Of a stretch of 64,000 nucleotides of DNA, positions 21,598-31,170 are shown one piece after another; position 1 is the stretch's first letter; each line of letters begins with the position of its first letter. The stretch is taken from positions 1-64,000 of the forward strand of contig JAIXXZ010000018.1 in NCBI GenBank assembly GCA_027490465.1, given 5' to 3'. The notes below the pieces were generated by a model that saw nothing but the letters and a program-made list of their open reading frames with translations, searched no databases and was not told the DNA's origin. Made by a program: the position numbers and the translations under genes. The DNA is from Oxalobacteraceae bacterium (GTDB lineage Bacteria > Pseudomonadota > Gammaproteobacteria > Burkholderiales > Burkholderiaceae_D).

Positions 21598-22470
21598 GTG
21601 TCGGTTAAACATCCCATCGTTGCCATTACCGGTTCTTCGGGAGCGGGCACGACCACGGTCATGAAAAGCTTTCAGCATATCTTTCGCCGCGAACAGATCA
21701 AGGCGCAGATTCTGGAAGGCGATTCCATGCATCGCTACAACCGCCTGGAAATGCGGGAAGAAATGAAAAAGCAGCAGGCTGCGGGAAATACCTCTTTCAG
21801 CCACTTCACGCCCGAAGCAAACATACTCAGCGATCTCGCCGACACCTTTCAGAAGTTTGGTGAAACCGGAACTGGGCGTGTACGCAAGTACATACACGAT
21901 GACATCGAGGCGGCGCAATTCAATCAGCCACCGGGCACCTTCACGCCCTGGCAGGAAATGGAAGCCGGCGCCGAGCTTTTGTTTTATGAAGGCCTGCATG
22001 GCGGTTATGTCGGTGATGACGCTGACGTTGCAAAGCATGTGGATTTGCTGGTGGGTGTTGTGCCCATCATTAATCTTGAGTGGATACAAAAGTTGCATCG
22101 CGATCAGAATATGCGCGGCTACTCGCAGGAAGCGGTGATGGACACCATCTTGCGTCGCATGCCGGATTACACCCGGCACATTTGCCCGCAATTTTCGCGC
22201 ACGCATGTGAATTTTCAGCGTGTGCCTACGGTGGATACCTCCAACCCCTTTATTGCCAAAGACATTCCCAGTGCTGACGAAAGCATGGTGGTCATTCGAT
22301 TCGCCAATCCCAAAGGCATCGACTTTCCCTACCTGCTGTCCATGATCGAGCGCTCATGGATGACACGTCCGAACACCTTTGTTATCCCCGGCGGCAAAAT
22401 GGGACTGGCGATGCAACTGATTTTTACGCCGATGATTTTGCGTTTGATGGACAGGAAGCGGCGAATTTAA
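21598..22470 (+). CDS. cbbP: Phosphoribulokinase, class I
   Basis: Makes ribulose 1,5-bisphosphate from ribulose 5-phosphate and ATP. The 290-residue proteobacterial form has the P-loop ITGSSGAGTTTV near the N-terminus, the conserved DSMHRYNR and the LFYEGLHGG segment. The start is GTG with a GGGAGA site. It lies 50 bases after cbbF in the cbb operon. Confidence 0.97.
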   Translation: MSVKHPIVAITGSSGAGTTTVMKSFQHIFRREQIKAQILEGDSMHRYNRLEMREEMKKQQAAGNTSFSHFTPEANILSDLADTFQKFGETGTGRVRKYIHDDIEAAQFNQPPGTFTPWQEMEAGAELLFYEGLHGGYVGDDADVAKHVDLLVGVVPIINLEWIQKLHRDQNMRGYSQEAVMDTILRRMPDYTRHICPQFSRTHVNFQRVPTVDTSNPFIAKDIPSADESMVVIRFANPKGIDFPYLLSMIERSWMTRPNTFVIPGGKMGLAMQLIFTPMILRLMDRKRRI

Positions 22471-22561
22471 GCAGCTCTGTACGTATTTTAAATCCGGTGT
22501 CCCAATGCTCGGTAGTGCTACCGGAAACGCCGCAATAAAAATTTCGCCATAAGGCCTCATC

Positions 22562-24553
22562 ATGCAATCCACTCAAGCCAGCGCCAGAGAACTCGCTAAC
22601 GCCATTCGCTTTCTTGCGATCGATGCCGTCAACAAAGCGAAATCCGGCCATCCGGGTGCGCCCATGGGCATGGCGGATATCGCCGAGGTTTTATGGCGCC
22701 GTCATTTGCGCCATAACCCAACCAATCCGCATTGGCCCAACCGGGATCGCTTTGTGCTGTCCAACGGCCACGGCTCCATGCTGATCTATGCGCTGCTGCA
22801 TTTGACAGGCTACGAGCTCAGCATTGACGATCTTAAGCAATTCCGTCAGCTGCACAGCAAGACACCCGGGCATCCGGAAGTTGATATCACTCCGGGTGTT
22901 GAAACCACCACCGGACCACTCGGTCAAGGCTTGGCGAATGCGGTGGGCATGGCGCTCGCCGAAAAAATTCTCGCGCGCCGCTTCAATCGCAGCGGTCACA
23001 CCATCGTGGATCATCGCACCTGGGTGTTTCTCGGTGATGGTTGTCTGATGGAAGGCGTCAGCCACGAAGCGTGTTCGCTGGCTGGTGTGTGGGGACTCGA
23101 CAAGCTGGTCTGCTTCTATGACGACAATGGCATTTCCATTGATGGTCATGTCCAAGGTTGGTTCCGCGACGATACGGCTGCGCGGTTTCGTGCCTACGGC
23201 TGGCATGTCATCGGCCCCATCGACGGCCATGATCCTGCTGCCGTGGAGCAGGCAACGCTCGAAGCCAAACAGGTGATAGGCAAGCCCACGCTCATCATCT
23301 GCCGTACTCAGATAGGTTGGGGCTCGCCCAATATGGTGGGCACCCATGATGTGCATGGCGCGCCGCTGGGTGACAAGGAAACCGAGGCAACACGCGCTGC
23401 ATTGAACTGGCCGCACGCGCCCTTCGAGATACCCGAAACATTGCGCAGCGCATGGAATGCGCAAGCCACCGGCATCGCGCTTGAAGCCAAATGGCAGCAT
23501 GATTTCAACGCTTATGCCAAAGCGCATCCGGAGCTCGCAGCGGAATTCCTGCGCGTGACGCGTCGTGAATTGCCGGGCGACTGGCCCGAACTGAAACAAT
23601 CGCTTCACAAGCTTGCCACAGGCATCACCGTAGCGACTGCCAGCCGCAAATCCAGCCAGCAAATGCTTGATCTGCTGGTAGCCGGTGTGCCCGAGCTTCT
23701 GGGTGGGTCAGCCGACCTGACGGGATCCAATCTCACGGCCGGCAAGACCAGTCGCGCCTGGCATGACCATCAGGACAGCGACGCCAACTATTTGTCGTAT
23801 GGCGTGCGCGAGTTCGGCATGGCCGCGATCATGAACGGTGTGGTGTTGCACGGCGGGCTGGTCCCTTATGGCGGCACGTTTGCGGTGTTTTCCGATTACG
23901 CGCGCAACGGTATGCGCATGAGTGCGCTGATGAGACAGCGTGTCATTTACGTACTGACCCATGACTCGATTGGTCTTGGCGAAGACGGACCCACGCACCA
24001 ACCCATCGAACACGCTGCCAGTCTGCGCCTGATACCCGGCCTTGATTTGTGGCGGCCTTGTGATGGCATGGAAACGGCCGTGGCATGGACTAGCGCCATC
24101 GAGCGTCATGACGGGCCGTCTGCGCTGATGCTCTCACGGCAGAATCTTCCGCAGGTCTGCGGCGCAATTGATCCCGCGACGATCGCCAAAGGTGGCTATG
24201 TACTTTCCGATTGCGATGGAACCCCGGAAGCGGTCCTGATTGCCACGGGATCTGAGGTGATGCTGGCAATCGAAGCGCAGCAAGTGCTCAAGGCGCAGGG
24301 CAGGCAGGTGCGGGTGGTTTCCATGCCGTGCACTGCGCGCTTTGACGCGCAATCCATCGGCTATCAACAGCAAGTTTTACCGGAGGGCGTGCGTCGCATC
24401 GCCATCGAAGCCGGTCATCCCGATTACTGGCGCAAGTACGTGGGCTTGTCCGGCGCTGTTATCGGCATCGCGCGTTTTGGCGAATCCGCACCTGCGGCAC
24501 AGGTGTATGAAACCCTGGGTATCACCAGCGCGCAAATTGTTGCAGCTGTCTGA
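22562..24553 (+). CDS. cbbT: Transketolase
   Basis: Thiamine-diphosphate enzyme moving two-carbon units in the regenerative phase of the Calvin cycle. The 663-residue protein has [20 protein letters not shown], the ThDP motif [13 protein letters not shown]...DDN, the [12 protein letters not shown] segment and the C-terminal sugar-phosphate region. The 91-base gap to cbbP holds a small dyad, CGGTAG/CTACCG at 22510-22523, of unknown role. Confidence 0.96.
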   Translation: MQSTQASARELANAIRFLAIDAVNKAKSGHPGAPMGMADIAEVLWRRHLRHNPTNPHWPNRDRFVLSNGHGSMLIYALLHLTGYELSIDDLKQFRQLHSKTPGHPEVDITPGVETTTGPLGQGLANAVGMALAEKILARRFNRSGHTIVDHRTWVFLGDGCLMEGVSHEACSLAGVWGLDKLVCFYDDNGISIDGHVQGWFRDDTAARFRAYGWHVIGPIDGHDPAAVEQATLEAKQVIGKPTLIICRTQIGWGSPNMVGTHDVHGAPLGDKETEATRAALNWPHAPFEIPETLRSAWNAQATGIALEAKWQHDFNAYAKAHPELAAEFLRVTRRELPGDWPELKQSLHKLATGITVATASRKSSQQMLDLLVAGVPELLGGSADLTGSNLTAGKTSRAWHDHQDSDANYLSYGVREFGMAAIMNGVVLHGGLVPYGGTFAVFSDYARNGMRMSALMRQRVIYVLTHDSIGLGEDGPTHQPIEHAASLRLIPGLDLWRPCDGMETAVAWTSAIERHDGPSALMLSRQNLPQVCGAIDPATIAKGGYVLSDCDGTPEAVLIATGSEVMLAIEAQQVLKAQGRQVRVVSMPCTARFDAQSIGYQQQVLPEGVRRIAIEAGHPDYWRKYVGLSGAVIGIARFGESAPAAQVYETLGITSAQIVAAV

Positions 24554-24562
24554 GGAGAAAAA

Positions 24563-25219
24563 ATGGCACTCGTTATGTATGATCTGGATGGCACGCTGCT
24601 TGAGACTGCAGGTGAAATCGCACAAGCAGTCAATCTCACTCTCAAAGAGTTCAATCATGGCAGCGTCAGCCAGGAGCAAGTTCGCAGCTGGATAGGACAC
24701 GGCACCGGTTGGTTGATGAAAACCGCCTGGCAACATACGCAAGGCCCTGATGTTGAGCCCTGGGATGACGTGATGGCACGTTTCATTCACCACTACGAAG
24801 CGACAGCTGGCACAACCAGCACAGTCTTCCCGCATGTGCTCGAGACACTACAAAAAGCGCGTGACTATGGTGTAAAGCAGGCGATCGTTACCAACAAAGA
24901 GCGTCGTTTCACTGATCGTATTTTGGAAAAGCACGGCTTGCAGAATGCTTTTGAGCTGGTCATTTGCGGTGATTCGCTGGCAGTAAAAAAACCCAATCCC
25001 GCTGTCATTGATCACTGTCTCGCCACGCTGGGCGCTACGCACGGCGAATCATTATTCATTGGCGATTCTGAAATCGATGTATCGACTGCCAAAGCAGCCG
25101 GTGTCGTTTGCTGGGCCGTACCCTATGGCTACAACATGGGTCGTCCGATCGCTGACGCGATGCCTGATCGCATCGTGCCGGATATTCGTGAAGTGCCGAA
25201 TTATTTCCGGCATCTCTGA
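24563..25219 (+). CDS. cbbZ: Phosphoglycolate phosphatase (HAD family)
   Basis: Removes the phosphate from 2-phosphoglycolate, made when RuBisCO reacts with oxygen. The 218-residue protein has HAD motif I YDLDGTLLETAGEI, motif II VTNKERR, motif III lysine in VKKPNP and motif IV IGDSEIDVSTAKAAG. It is 9 bases after cbbT with a GAGGAG ribosome-binding site. Gph from other pathways is similar, but operon context favours CbbZ. Confidence 0.93.
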   Translation: MALVMYDLDGTLLETAGEIAQAVNLTLKEFNHGSVSQEQVRSWIGHGTGWLMKTAWQHTQGPDVEPWDDVMARFIHHYEATAGTTSTVFPHVLETLQKARDYGVKQAIVTNKERRFTDRILEKHGLQNAFELVICGDSLAVKKPNPAVIDHCLATLGATHGESLFIGDSEIDVSTAKAAGVVCWAVPYGYNMGRPIADAMPDRIVPDIREVPNYFRHL

Positions 25220-25243
25220 AGCACACCTCACGCAAATCACGAA

Positions 25244-25321
25244 GCTGTAACGAAATGAGTAGCGCGAAGAAAAACAGCCGCTGGCAACGCACTACCAACA
25301 CAGGCTGTATTTTGTTACAGC
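25244..25321. promoter_or_regulatory. Nested palindromes upstream of cbbA
   Basis: GCTGTAACGAAAT (25244-25256) is nearly the reverse complement of ATTTTGTTACAGC (25309-25321), with one mismatch. GCTGTA (25304-25309) and TACAGC (25316-25321) form a perfect shorter dyad, and ACAGCC (25274-25279) also pairs with GGCTGT (25303-25308). The elements lie 27 bases before cbbA, after a 129-base gap in a tightly packed operon. This may be an internal operator or RNA structure. Confidence 0.5.
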
Positions 25322-25348
25322 GCTAAAAAAGTTTTCGGAGGACACACC

Positions 25349-26413
25349 ATGGCATTAATCTCTTTGCGCCAGCTGCTTGATCATGCAGCCGAACATCACT
25401 ACGGCCTGCCGGCCTTCAACGTCAATAACATGGAGCAGATCCACGCCATCATGCAGGCCGCTGCTGAATGCGACAGTCCGGTGATTCTTCAGGCGTCAGC
25501 GGGTGCACGTAAATACGCCGGCGAGCCTTTTCTGCGCAAGCTGGTTGAAGCCGCACTCGAGCAGTATCCGGATATCCCGGTCTGCATGCACCAGGATCAT
25601 GGCGCATCACCGGCGGTGTGTCAGGGATCGATACGCAGTGGTTTCTCCAGCGTGATGATGGATGGCTCGTTGAAAGAAGATGCCAAAACGCCGGCTGACT
25701 ATGATTACAACGTCAACGTCACACGCCGTGTGGTCGAGATGGCGCATGCCGTTGGCGTATCCGTCGAGGGTGAATTGGGTTGTCTGGGTTCGCTAGAAAC
25801 AGGTCAGGCTGGTGAAGAAGATGGCGTGGGGGCCGAAGGCACACTCGATCATTCGCAGCTGTTGACGGATCCCGATGAGGCCGCACAATTTGTCGCTGCT
25901 ACGGATGTCGATGCCTTGGCTATTGCGATCGGTACCAGTCATGGCGCTTATAAATTCAGTCGCCCGCCGACCGGCGACATTCTGGCGATTGATCGCATCA
26001 AGGCGATCAATCAGCGAATTCCGAACACGCACCTCGTCATGCACGGCTCATCCAGCGTTCCGCAGGAATATCTGGCGATGATTCGCCAGTACGGCGGCGA
26101 CATCAAGGAAACCTACGGTGTGCCCGTCTCAGAAATCGTTGAAGGTATCAAGCACGGTGTACGCAAGGTCAACATCGACACCGACATCCGTCTGGCGATG
26201 ACGGCGGCGATGCGCAAGGCCATGGCCGACAAGCCCGATGAATTTGATCCGCGCGCTTTCCTCAAGGCGGCAACCGCTGCAGCAAAGTCCGTCGTGCGCG
26301 ATCGTTTCGAAGCCTTTGGCTGCGCTGGCAAGGCCTCCAAAATCAAACCCATGACCATGGACCAGATGGCCAGCCTGTATCAAAAGGGTTCATTGCGCGC
26401 ACAGGTGCACTGA
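25349..26413 (+). CDS. cbbA: Class II fructose-bisphosphate aldolase
   Basis: Zinc-dependent aldolase joining triose phosphates to fructose bisphosphate, and with erythrose 4-phosphate to sedoheptulose bisphosphate. The 354-residue protein has [15 protein letters not shown], metal-site residues in CMHQDHG and [12 protein letters not shown], and [12 protein letters not shown]. The start has a CGGAGG ribosome-binding site. It is preceded by a structured intergenic region, unlike other cbb genes here. Confidence 0.96.
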   Translation: MALISLRQLLDHAAEHHYGLPAFNVNNMEQIHAIMQAAAECDSPVILQASAGARKYAGEPFLRKLVEAALEQYPDIPVCMHQDHGASPAVCQGSIRSGFSSVMMDGSLKEDAKTPADYDYNVNVTRRVVEMAHAVGVSVEGELGCLGSLETGQAGEEDGVGAEGTLDHSQLLTDPDEAAQFVAATDVDALAIAIGTSHGAYKFSRPPTGDILAIDRIKAINQRIPNTHLVMHGSSSVPQEYLAMIRQYGGDIKETYGVPVSEIVEGIKHGVRKVNIDTDIRLAMTAAMRKAMADKPDEFDPRAFLKAATAAAKSVVRDRFEAFGCAGKASKIKPMTMDQMASLYQKGSLRAQVH

Positions 26414-26415
26414 GC

Positions 26416-27111
26416 ATGATCCGGGCAGATCAGCATCGCTGCGTGTTGTTCGATGTCGATGGCACGATTGCCGAGACCGAGGGGCATGCCCACCTGCCTG
26501 CCTTCAATCAGGCGCTGGAAGAGGCCGGATTAGACTGGCGCTGGACGACGGCGGACTACAAGCGCTTGCTCAAGACGGCGGGCGGCTTCGAGCGTTTGTT
26601 GCGTTTTGCTGCCGAGAATGGTGACGATGTCGAGGCGTTGCGGGACACGCTGGCGGCTGTCCACAAGAACAAGAATCGTCATTTTGCTGCGATCATGGCT
26701 TCTGGCGCTGTGAAGCCACGTGCGGGCTTCGTTGATCTGGTAATAAGCCTCGCCCGTAATAATATCGGCTGGTGTGTTGTTACCACGACCAGTCGCGGCA
26801 ACTGGGAAGCCTTGTGGAACTACTCGCTGGCGCCACTGGGTTTGCCTTCGCCCGAAGTTATTGTTTGCGGCGAAGATGTGGCGGCGAAAAAGCCAGACCC
26901 GGAAGCGTATCTGCTTGCACTCAAGCGCTTGAATATACCCGCAGCCCAATGCTGTGCGATTGAAGATTCACGCAACGGACTACTCGCTGCGCGTGCTGCT
27001 GGTCTGGAAGTGGCGATTGTGCGCAGCGAATTTTTTTCTGATGAACATTTTGAGGAAGCTGCTCGGGTGGTGAACGAACTTCATGACTTGTCTGTGATCG
27101 ATGAAGCATAG
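26416..27111 (+). CDS. cbbY: HAD phosphatase CbbY, predicted xylulose-1,5-bisphosphatase
   Basis: 231-residue HAD enzyme with motif I LFDVDGTIAETEG, motif II threonine in VVTTTSRGN, the motif III lysine in AAKKPDP and motif IV AIEDSRNG. In Rhodobacter, CbbY destroys xylulose 1,5-bisphosphate, a misfire product that inhibits RuBisCO, and so complements CbbX. It begins 3 bases after cbbA and is the last gene of the operon. Confidence 0.93.
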   Translation: MIRADQHRCVLFDVDGTIAETEGHAHLPAFNQALEEAGLDWRWTTADYKRLLKTAGGFERLLRFAAENGDDVEALRDTLAAVHKNKNRHFAAIMASGAVKPRAGFVDLVISLARNNIGWCVVTTTSRGNWEALWNYSLAPLGLPSPEVIVCGEDVAAKKPDPEAYLLALKRLNIPAAQCCAIEDSRNGLLAARAAGLEVAIVRSEFFSDEHFEEAARVVNELHDLSVIDEA

Positions 27112-27139
27112 CGCCACGACCCGTTGAAAAATCAATAGG

Positions 27140-27625
27140 TCAGAGAACAGGGTTCAGTCGTACGATCGTCAGATTCAAATAAGCAGCCACACTGACCCAG
27201 GCAAGGTAGGGCAGCATCAGCAGACTGGATCTTGGTGAGTAACGCAGAGGCAGCAGTATCAGCGGCAGGATAGAGAGCCACAGTACAACCACTTCAATCA
27301 GCGCGATGTCCGGACGCTGTATTTTGAAGAACAGCAGACTCCACAACAAATTCAACACGCAGTTGATCAGCAGCGCGCCGAGAAAATAGCGCCGTTGCTG
27401 CTCGTCGCCCAAACGCCAGGCACGCACGCCGGCAATGCCGGTGGTGATGTAGATCAGCGTCCAGATTGGGCCGAAAGCCCAGTCGGGCGGTTGCCACGCA
27501 GGTTTGACCAGACTGTAGTACCACGGGCCAATCTCGGTCGCGCCGCCGCCTATCCCGCCCACCAGAATCGCGAGCAGGAAGGCAATCAGTATCGGTTTTT
27601 TGCTGCTCTCCGCGGCTGGATTCAC
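27140..27625 (-). CDS. tspO: TspO/MBR family membrane sensor
   Basis: 161-residue TspO homologue with five membrane segments. The tryptophan-rich signature GPWYYSLVKPAWQPPDWAFG is followed by WTLIYITTGIAGVRAW. In Rhodobacter, TspO sits in the outer membrane and lowers photosynthesis gene expression in response to oxygen and tetrapyrroles. The GTG start at 27625 overlaps the bchP stop by four bases (GTGA), so the two are translationally coupled. It is convergent with cbbY. Confidence 0.93.
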   Translation of the reverse strand: MNPAAESSKKPILIAFLLAILVGGIGGGATEIGPWYYSLVKPAWQPPDWAFGPIWTLIYITTGIAGVRAWRLGDEQQRRYFLGALLINCVLNLLWSLLFFKIQRPDIALIEVVVLWLSILPLILLPLRYSPRSSLLMLPYLAWVSVAAYLNLTIVRLNPVL

Positions 27626-28812
27626 ACCTTCGCCAATCCGAGTAAATGCGCCATGTCCTTGAAGAAGATTTTCACATGGGCGAGCGGTTTTGCGCGTACC
27701 AGCTCTTTGTTCATGTAGGAATCGAAGGTGAGCTTTTGCACATCCTTGTCTTTGCACATGCTGACAAAGCGCTCGCGTCGTTTGTCGCTGGAGTACCAGA
27801 AATATTGCATGATGCCGAGTACCCAGAACACTTTGCCGTGATCTTTCATGAAGCGCTTGCGAGCCTTGGCCAGGCAGCGTGCGTCTCCGGTAACCAGCAA
27901 TTCTTCGGCGGCATCGGCAGCAAGTCGCCCACCCAGCATCGCGTAGTAGATGCCTTCACCTGAGGCAGGTGCCACCACGCCAGCCGCATCTCCTGCCAAC
28001 ACGACATCGCGTCCATTGTCCCAGCGCGGGAGAGGTTTCATCGGCAGTGGCGCGCCTTCGCGGCGCACCGTTTTTGCGTGCTCCAGACCGGCCGCTGCGC
28101 GCAATGAGGTGGTCGCATTTCGCAGTGAAAAACCTTTGTCTGCGCTGCCGGTACCAATGGAGAGTGTGCCGCCGTGCGGAAATACCCAGCCATAAAAATC
28201 GGGTGACAAATGACCCTGATAGAACACATCACAGCGTGTGTCGTCGTAGCCCGCTGGCTTGACTGCAGGTGCTTCGACGATCTCGTGATAAGCGAACACG
28301 TATTTGGTTTTTTCTGCACCCGGCACGGTTTGCTGTGCTACTGCAGAGCGTGCGCCATCGGCGCCGATGATGCTTCGTGCGCGTACGGTATGACGCGTGC
28401 TTTCAGTGCCATCCTGAAAGATCACTGTGCTCATGCCGTCTTCGTCCAGGCCCACACGCTCGAAACGTCCATTGCGGCGGACAGCACCGGCGGAAGCGGC
28501 GCGTTCGCGCAGCCATTCATCGAAATGTTCGCGATCGACCATGCCGACGAAACCACCTTCGATGGGAATATCCACCTTGGTATTCGAAGGCGCAATCATG
28601 CGCGCTGAGCGCGCTTTGGCCACCAGCAAATGATCCGGGATATCAAAATCGCGAATGGCGCGCGGCGGTATCGCGCCGCCACAGGGTTTGATGCGACCTG
28701 CGCGGTCCAGCAGCAGTACGCGTCGCCCGCGTCGTGCGAGATCATGCGCTGCTGTGGCGCCGGCGGGGCCGCCGCCAACGATGACGACATCGAATTGTTC
28801 GTGGTTTGACAT
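27622..28812 (-). CDS. bchP: Geranylgeranyl diphosphate/bacteriochlorophyll reductase
   Basis: FAD-dependent reductase that saturates the geranylgeranyl tail to phytyl in bacteriochlorophyll a. The 396-residue protein has the N-terminal dinucleotide motif VVIVGGGPAGATAAHDL, the IIGADGARSAVA segment and GDAAGVVAPASGEG. Transcribed with the pucC-like gene upstream (30 bases) and tspO downstream (overlap). Confidence 0.97.
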   Translation of the reverse strand: MSNHEQFDVVIVGGGPAGATAAHDLARRGRRVLLLDRAGRIKPCGGAIPPRAIRDFDIPDHLLVAKARSARMIAPSNTKVDIPIEGGFVGMVDREHFDEWLRERAASAGAVRRNGRFERVGLDEDGMSTVIFQDGTESTRHTVRARSIIGADGARSAVAQQTVPGAEKTKYVFAYHEIVEAPAVKPAGYDDTRCDVFYQGHLSPDFYGWVFPHGGTLSIGTGSADKGFSLRNATTSLRAAAGLEHAKTVRREGAPLPMKPLPRWDNGRDVVLAGDAAGVVAPASGEGIYYAMLGGRLAADAAEELLVTGDARCLAKARKRFMKDHGKVFWVLGIMQYFWYSSDKRRERFVSMCKDKDVQKLTFDSYMNKELVRAKPLAHVKIFFKDMAHLLGLAKV

Positions 28813-28842
28813 GCGCTTCCCCTTCGCGGCGTCGTTACTGCT

Positions 28843-30174
28843 TCATGAGAATGAAGGTTGCGCCACGCGAGCGGATTGCTGCTCGCGCTGATGCTCCGTC
28901 ATCGGAATGCGTGACGCCAACAGCGCCGACGCGACAAACAAGAATGCTTCACCGGCGAATACGGTGCCGTAGGCAATGCCGGAAGAAGGCAGGAGCCAAT
29001 GCGCCAGATCACTCGCCGCTGTCCCCAGCAATCCGCCAAAGCCAAAGGCAATGGCCTGAGCAGCGCCCCACAGACCCATGCGCACGCCTTCGCGCGCAGA
29101 ACGGCCTTCGGTCGCAAGACGCATCATCTGGCCAATCGCTGCAATGGAAAATGCGCCATTGGCCATCCCCATCAAAAATACATTCGCTTTCAGCGGCCAC
29201 GGTGGTCCTACGTGGCCGGCTACGGCCAGACCCGCGAGCGCCACTGCCGATGCGATGCAGCCACCCACGCACCAGAGCCGCAACGAGCCTGCGCGGCCGT
29301 GGGCGAACTTGCTGCCGACTAGCGCCACCAGCAGCATGCCGACCAATACACCGCCATGCTGCACACCCGAGAGACTGGTGGATTCGCCAGGCGTAAATCC
29401 GAACACCGTACCGGCGAAAGGCTCAAGAATCAGATCTTGTGCGCTGTAAGCCAGCATGGAAATGAAAATGAAAATGGTGAACTGACGCGCCGCGGATTCA
29501 CGCCACACATCGGCCAGTGCGGTACGGAAGGACACAATTTGCGATGCATCCGGTTCAATGATCTCGTCGCCCGGATCATGCTCCAGCCGGAACAAGGCAA
29601 TCAGCGTGATGATCATGGCCGCTGTGCACACGGATAGCGTGACGCCGAGTAGTCGGGTTGGCGAATAGGGGTCCAGCAGCTGACCTGCACAACCGGCAGT
29701 CACCGCAAAGCCGACGATCATCATCAGCCATACGGTCGTTGCTGCTGCTGCGCGTTTCTCGCTTTGCACGCGCATCGCCAGCAAAACGAGCAGCGAGGTG
29801 CCGGCAGCGCCGACACCCAGTCCGATCATGACAAACCCGGCAATGGCGAGAATGACGCCGAGCACGGGTGAGTTCGTCATCCACAGTGTCGCGGCTGTTG
29901 CGCACAGTGCGCCCAAGGCGAGCAGCGTCATACCGCCAATGATCCAGGGTGTGCGACGCGCGCCCTGATCCGAACCATGGCCCATGCGCGGCCGTGAAAT
30001 CTGCACCATGTAATGCAGCGCGACCAGCGCACCGGGCAATATGGCCGGCAACATCAATTCAACGACCATGATGCGATTGAGTGTCGATGTCATCAACACC
30101 ACGATCGCACCCAATGAGGCTTGCACCATACCCAGCCTGATGATTTGCGCCCACCCGAAGTGTGAGGGAATCAT
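28843..30174 (-). CDS. PucC-like BCD-family (MFS) transporter
   Basis: 443-residue protein with about 12 membrane segments, of the bacteriochlorophyll delivery (BCD) family that includes PucC, LhaA and Bch2/ORF428. Typical text includes LNRIMVVELMLPAILPGALVALHY, DQGARRTPWIIGG and LILEPFAG. The position between bchG and bchP matches the ORF428 type, thought to help pigment or antenna assembly. It starts 2 bases after bchG ends. PucC or LhaA function cannot be excluded. Confidence 0.93.
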   Translation of the reverse strand: MIPSHFGWAQIIRLGMVQASLGAIVVLMTSTLNRIMVVELMLPAILPGALVALHYMVQISRPRMGHGSDQGARRTPWIIGGMTLLALGALCATAATLWMTNSPVLGVILAIAGFVMIGLGVGAAGTSLLVLLAMRVQSEKRAAAATTVWLMMIVGFAVTAGCAGQLLDPYSPTRLLGVTLSVCTAAMIITLIALFRLEHDPGDEIIEPDASQIVSFRTALADVWRESAARQFTIFIFISMLAYSAQDLILEPFAGTVFGFTPGESTSLSGVQHGGVLVGMLLVALVGSKFAHGRAGSLRLWCVGGCIASAVALAGLAVAGHVGPPWPLKANVFLMGMANGAFSIAAIGQMMRLATEGRSAREGVRMGLWGAAQAIAFGFGGLLGTAASDLAHWLLPSSGIAYGTVFAGEAFLFVASALLASRIPMTEHQREQQSARVAQPSFS

Positions 30175-30176
30175 TC

Positions 30177-31055
30177 TTATCCTCCGTTCATTCGCAACCC
30201 GAAGGCTGCCACCATCATGCCGGCCACCAGCAACGGCACACCAAACGCTGACATCTTCAGCGCACGTTCAATGGGAGAGGCAATAAAAAATCCCATCAAG
30301 CGCGATTGTCCAAACAGGAGCGCGACGATCGCCAGCGCATGCCAGGGTCTATCCCAGTGCAACAGCAAGAACACCACTACAAACTGCGGCAACAACATGA
30401 TCCATGATGAGGTGATAGCGGCCAGACGCACACCGAGTTGTACTGGAAGAGACCCGATACCCATCTGGCGATCGCCCTCGACGGATTTGAAATCATTGAG
30501 TGTCATGATGCCGTGCGCGGCGAGGCTGTAGAGCAGCGCAAGTATCAGTGATCGTGAGTCCGGCATGGCGCCGCCCGCCATCACTGCAGCGCCAGTGACC
30601 CAGGCCAGACCTTCATAGGAAAAGCCGCAGGCCGCATTACCCCACCAGCCGTTTTTTTTTAATCGCAGCGGCGGCGCACTATAGGCCCACGCCAGTACCA
30701 GCCCGGTGATGGCTGCAGCGAAGCCCCAGGGACCGAGTGCGGTGGCAACCAACAAGGACAGGCCCGTCCACACCACGGCAATATACAAACCCCAGCGGCC
30801 GGGCATGCGTCCTGAAGGAATCGGACGGTTCGGCTCATTGATCGCATCGACCTCGCGATCGAACCAGTCGTTCACCGCCTGGCTGGTGGCGCACACCATG
30901 GGGCCGGCCAGCAGGATGCCGACGATAATCAGCGGCCAGTTGTCCGCAAGGTTCTGGCCAGACGCCACCACGCCACAGGCAAACGCCCACATCGGCGGAA
31001 ACCAGGTGATGGGTTTTAGCAATTCAGCAACAGCGGATAGCTTGGGACGGGACAT
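30177..31055 (-). CDS. bchG: Bacteriochlorophyll synthase (prenyl transferase)
   Basis: UbiA-family membrane enzyme that esterifies bacteriochlorophyllide a with geranylgeranyl diphosphate. The 292-residue product has the first Asp-rich motif NDWFDREVDAINEPNRPIPS and the second DFKSVEGDRQMG, with eight or so membrane segments. Start ATG 31055 gives MSRPKLSAVAELL. No Shine-Dalgarno is visible, and a likely -10 box (CACAAT, 31068-31063) lies only 7 bases upstream, so a leaderless mRNA is possible. Confidence 0.96.
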   Translation of the reverse strand: MSRPKLSAVAELLKPITWFPPMWAFACGVVASGQNLADNWPLIIVGILLAGPMVCATSQAVNDWFDREVDAINEPNRPIPSGRMPGRWGLYIAVVWTGLSLLVATALGPWGFAAAITGLVLAWAYSAPPLRLKKNGWWGNAACGFSYEGLAWVTGAAVMAGGAMPDSRSLILALLYSLAAHGIMTLNDFKSVEGDRQMGIGSLPVQLGVRLAAITSSWIMLLPQFVVVFLLLHWDRPWHALAIVALLFGQSRLMGFFIASPIERALKMSAFGVPLLVAGMMVAAFGLRMNGG

Positions 31056-31085
31056 GCAGGGGATTGTGCCCGTGACGGTTTGGAG

Positions 31086-31103
31086 CGTCAATTAAAATTG
31101 ACA
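31086..31103 (-). promoter_or_regulatory. PpsR/CrtJ site in the bchG promoter
   Basis: On the minus strand TGTCAATTTTAATTGACG, a TGT-N12-ACG palindrome with 8-bp arms bar the end. Its right part TTGACG can act as -35, with CACAAT 17 bases later. PpsR-type repressors bind TGT-N12-ACA. Only one good copy is present. Confidence 0.75.
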
Positions 31104-31170
31104 CTCAGGCCAGGGTATCGAATGGCGGGCCCAGCGTGGAACGCCGCCAACAGCCAAAAGAATCAGGCCC

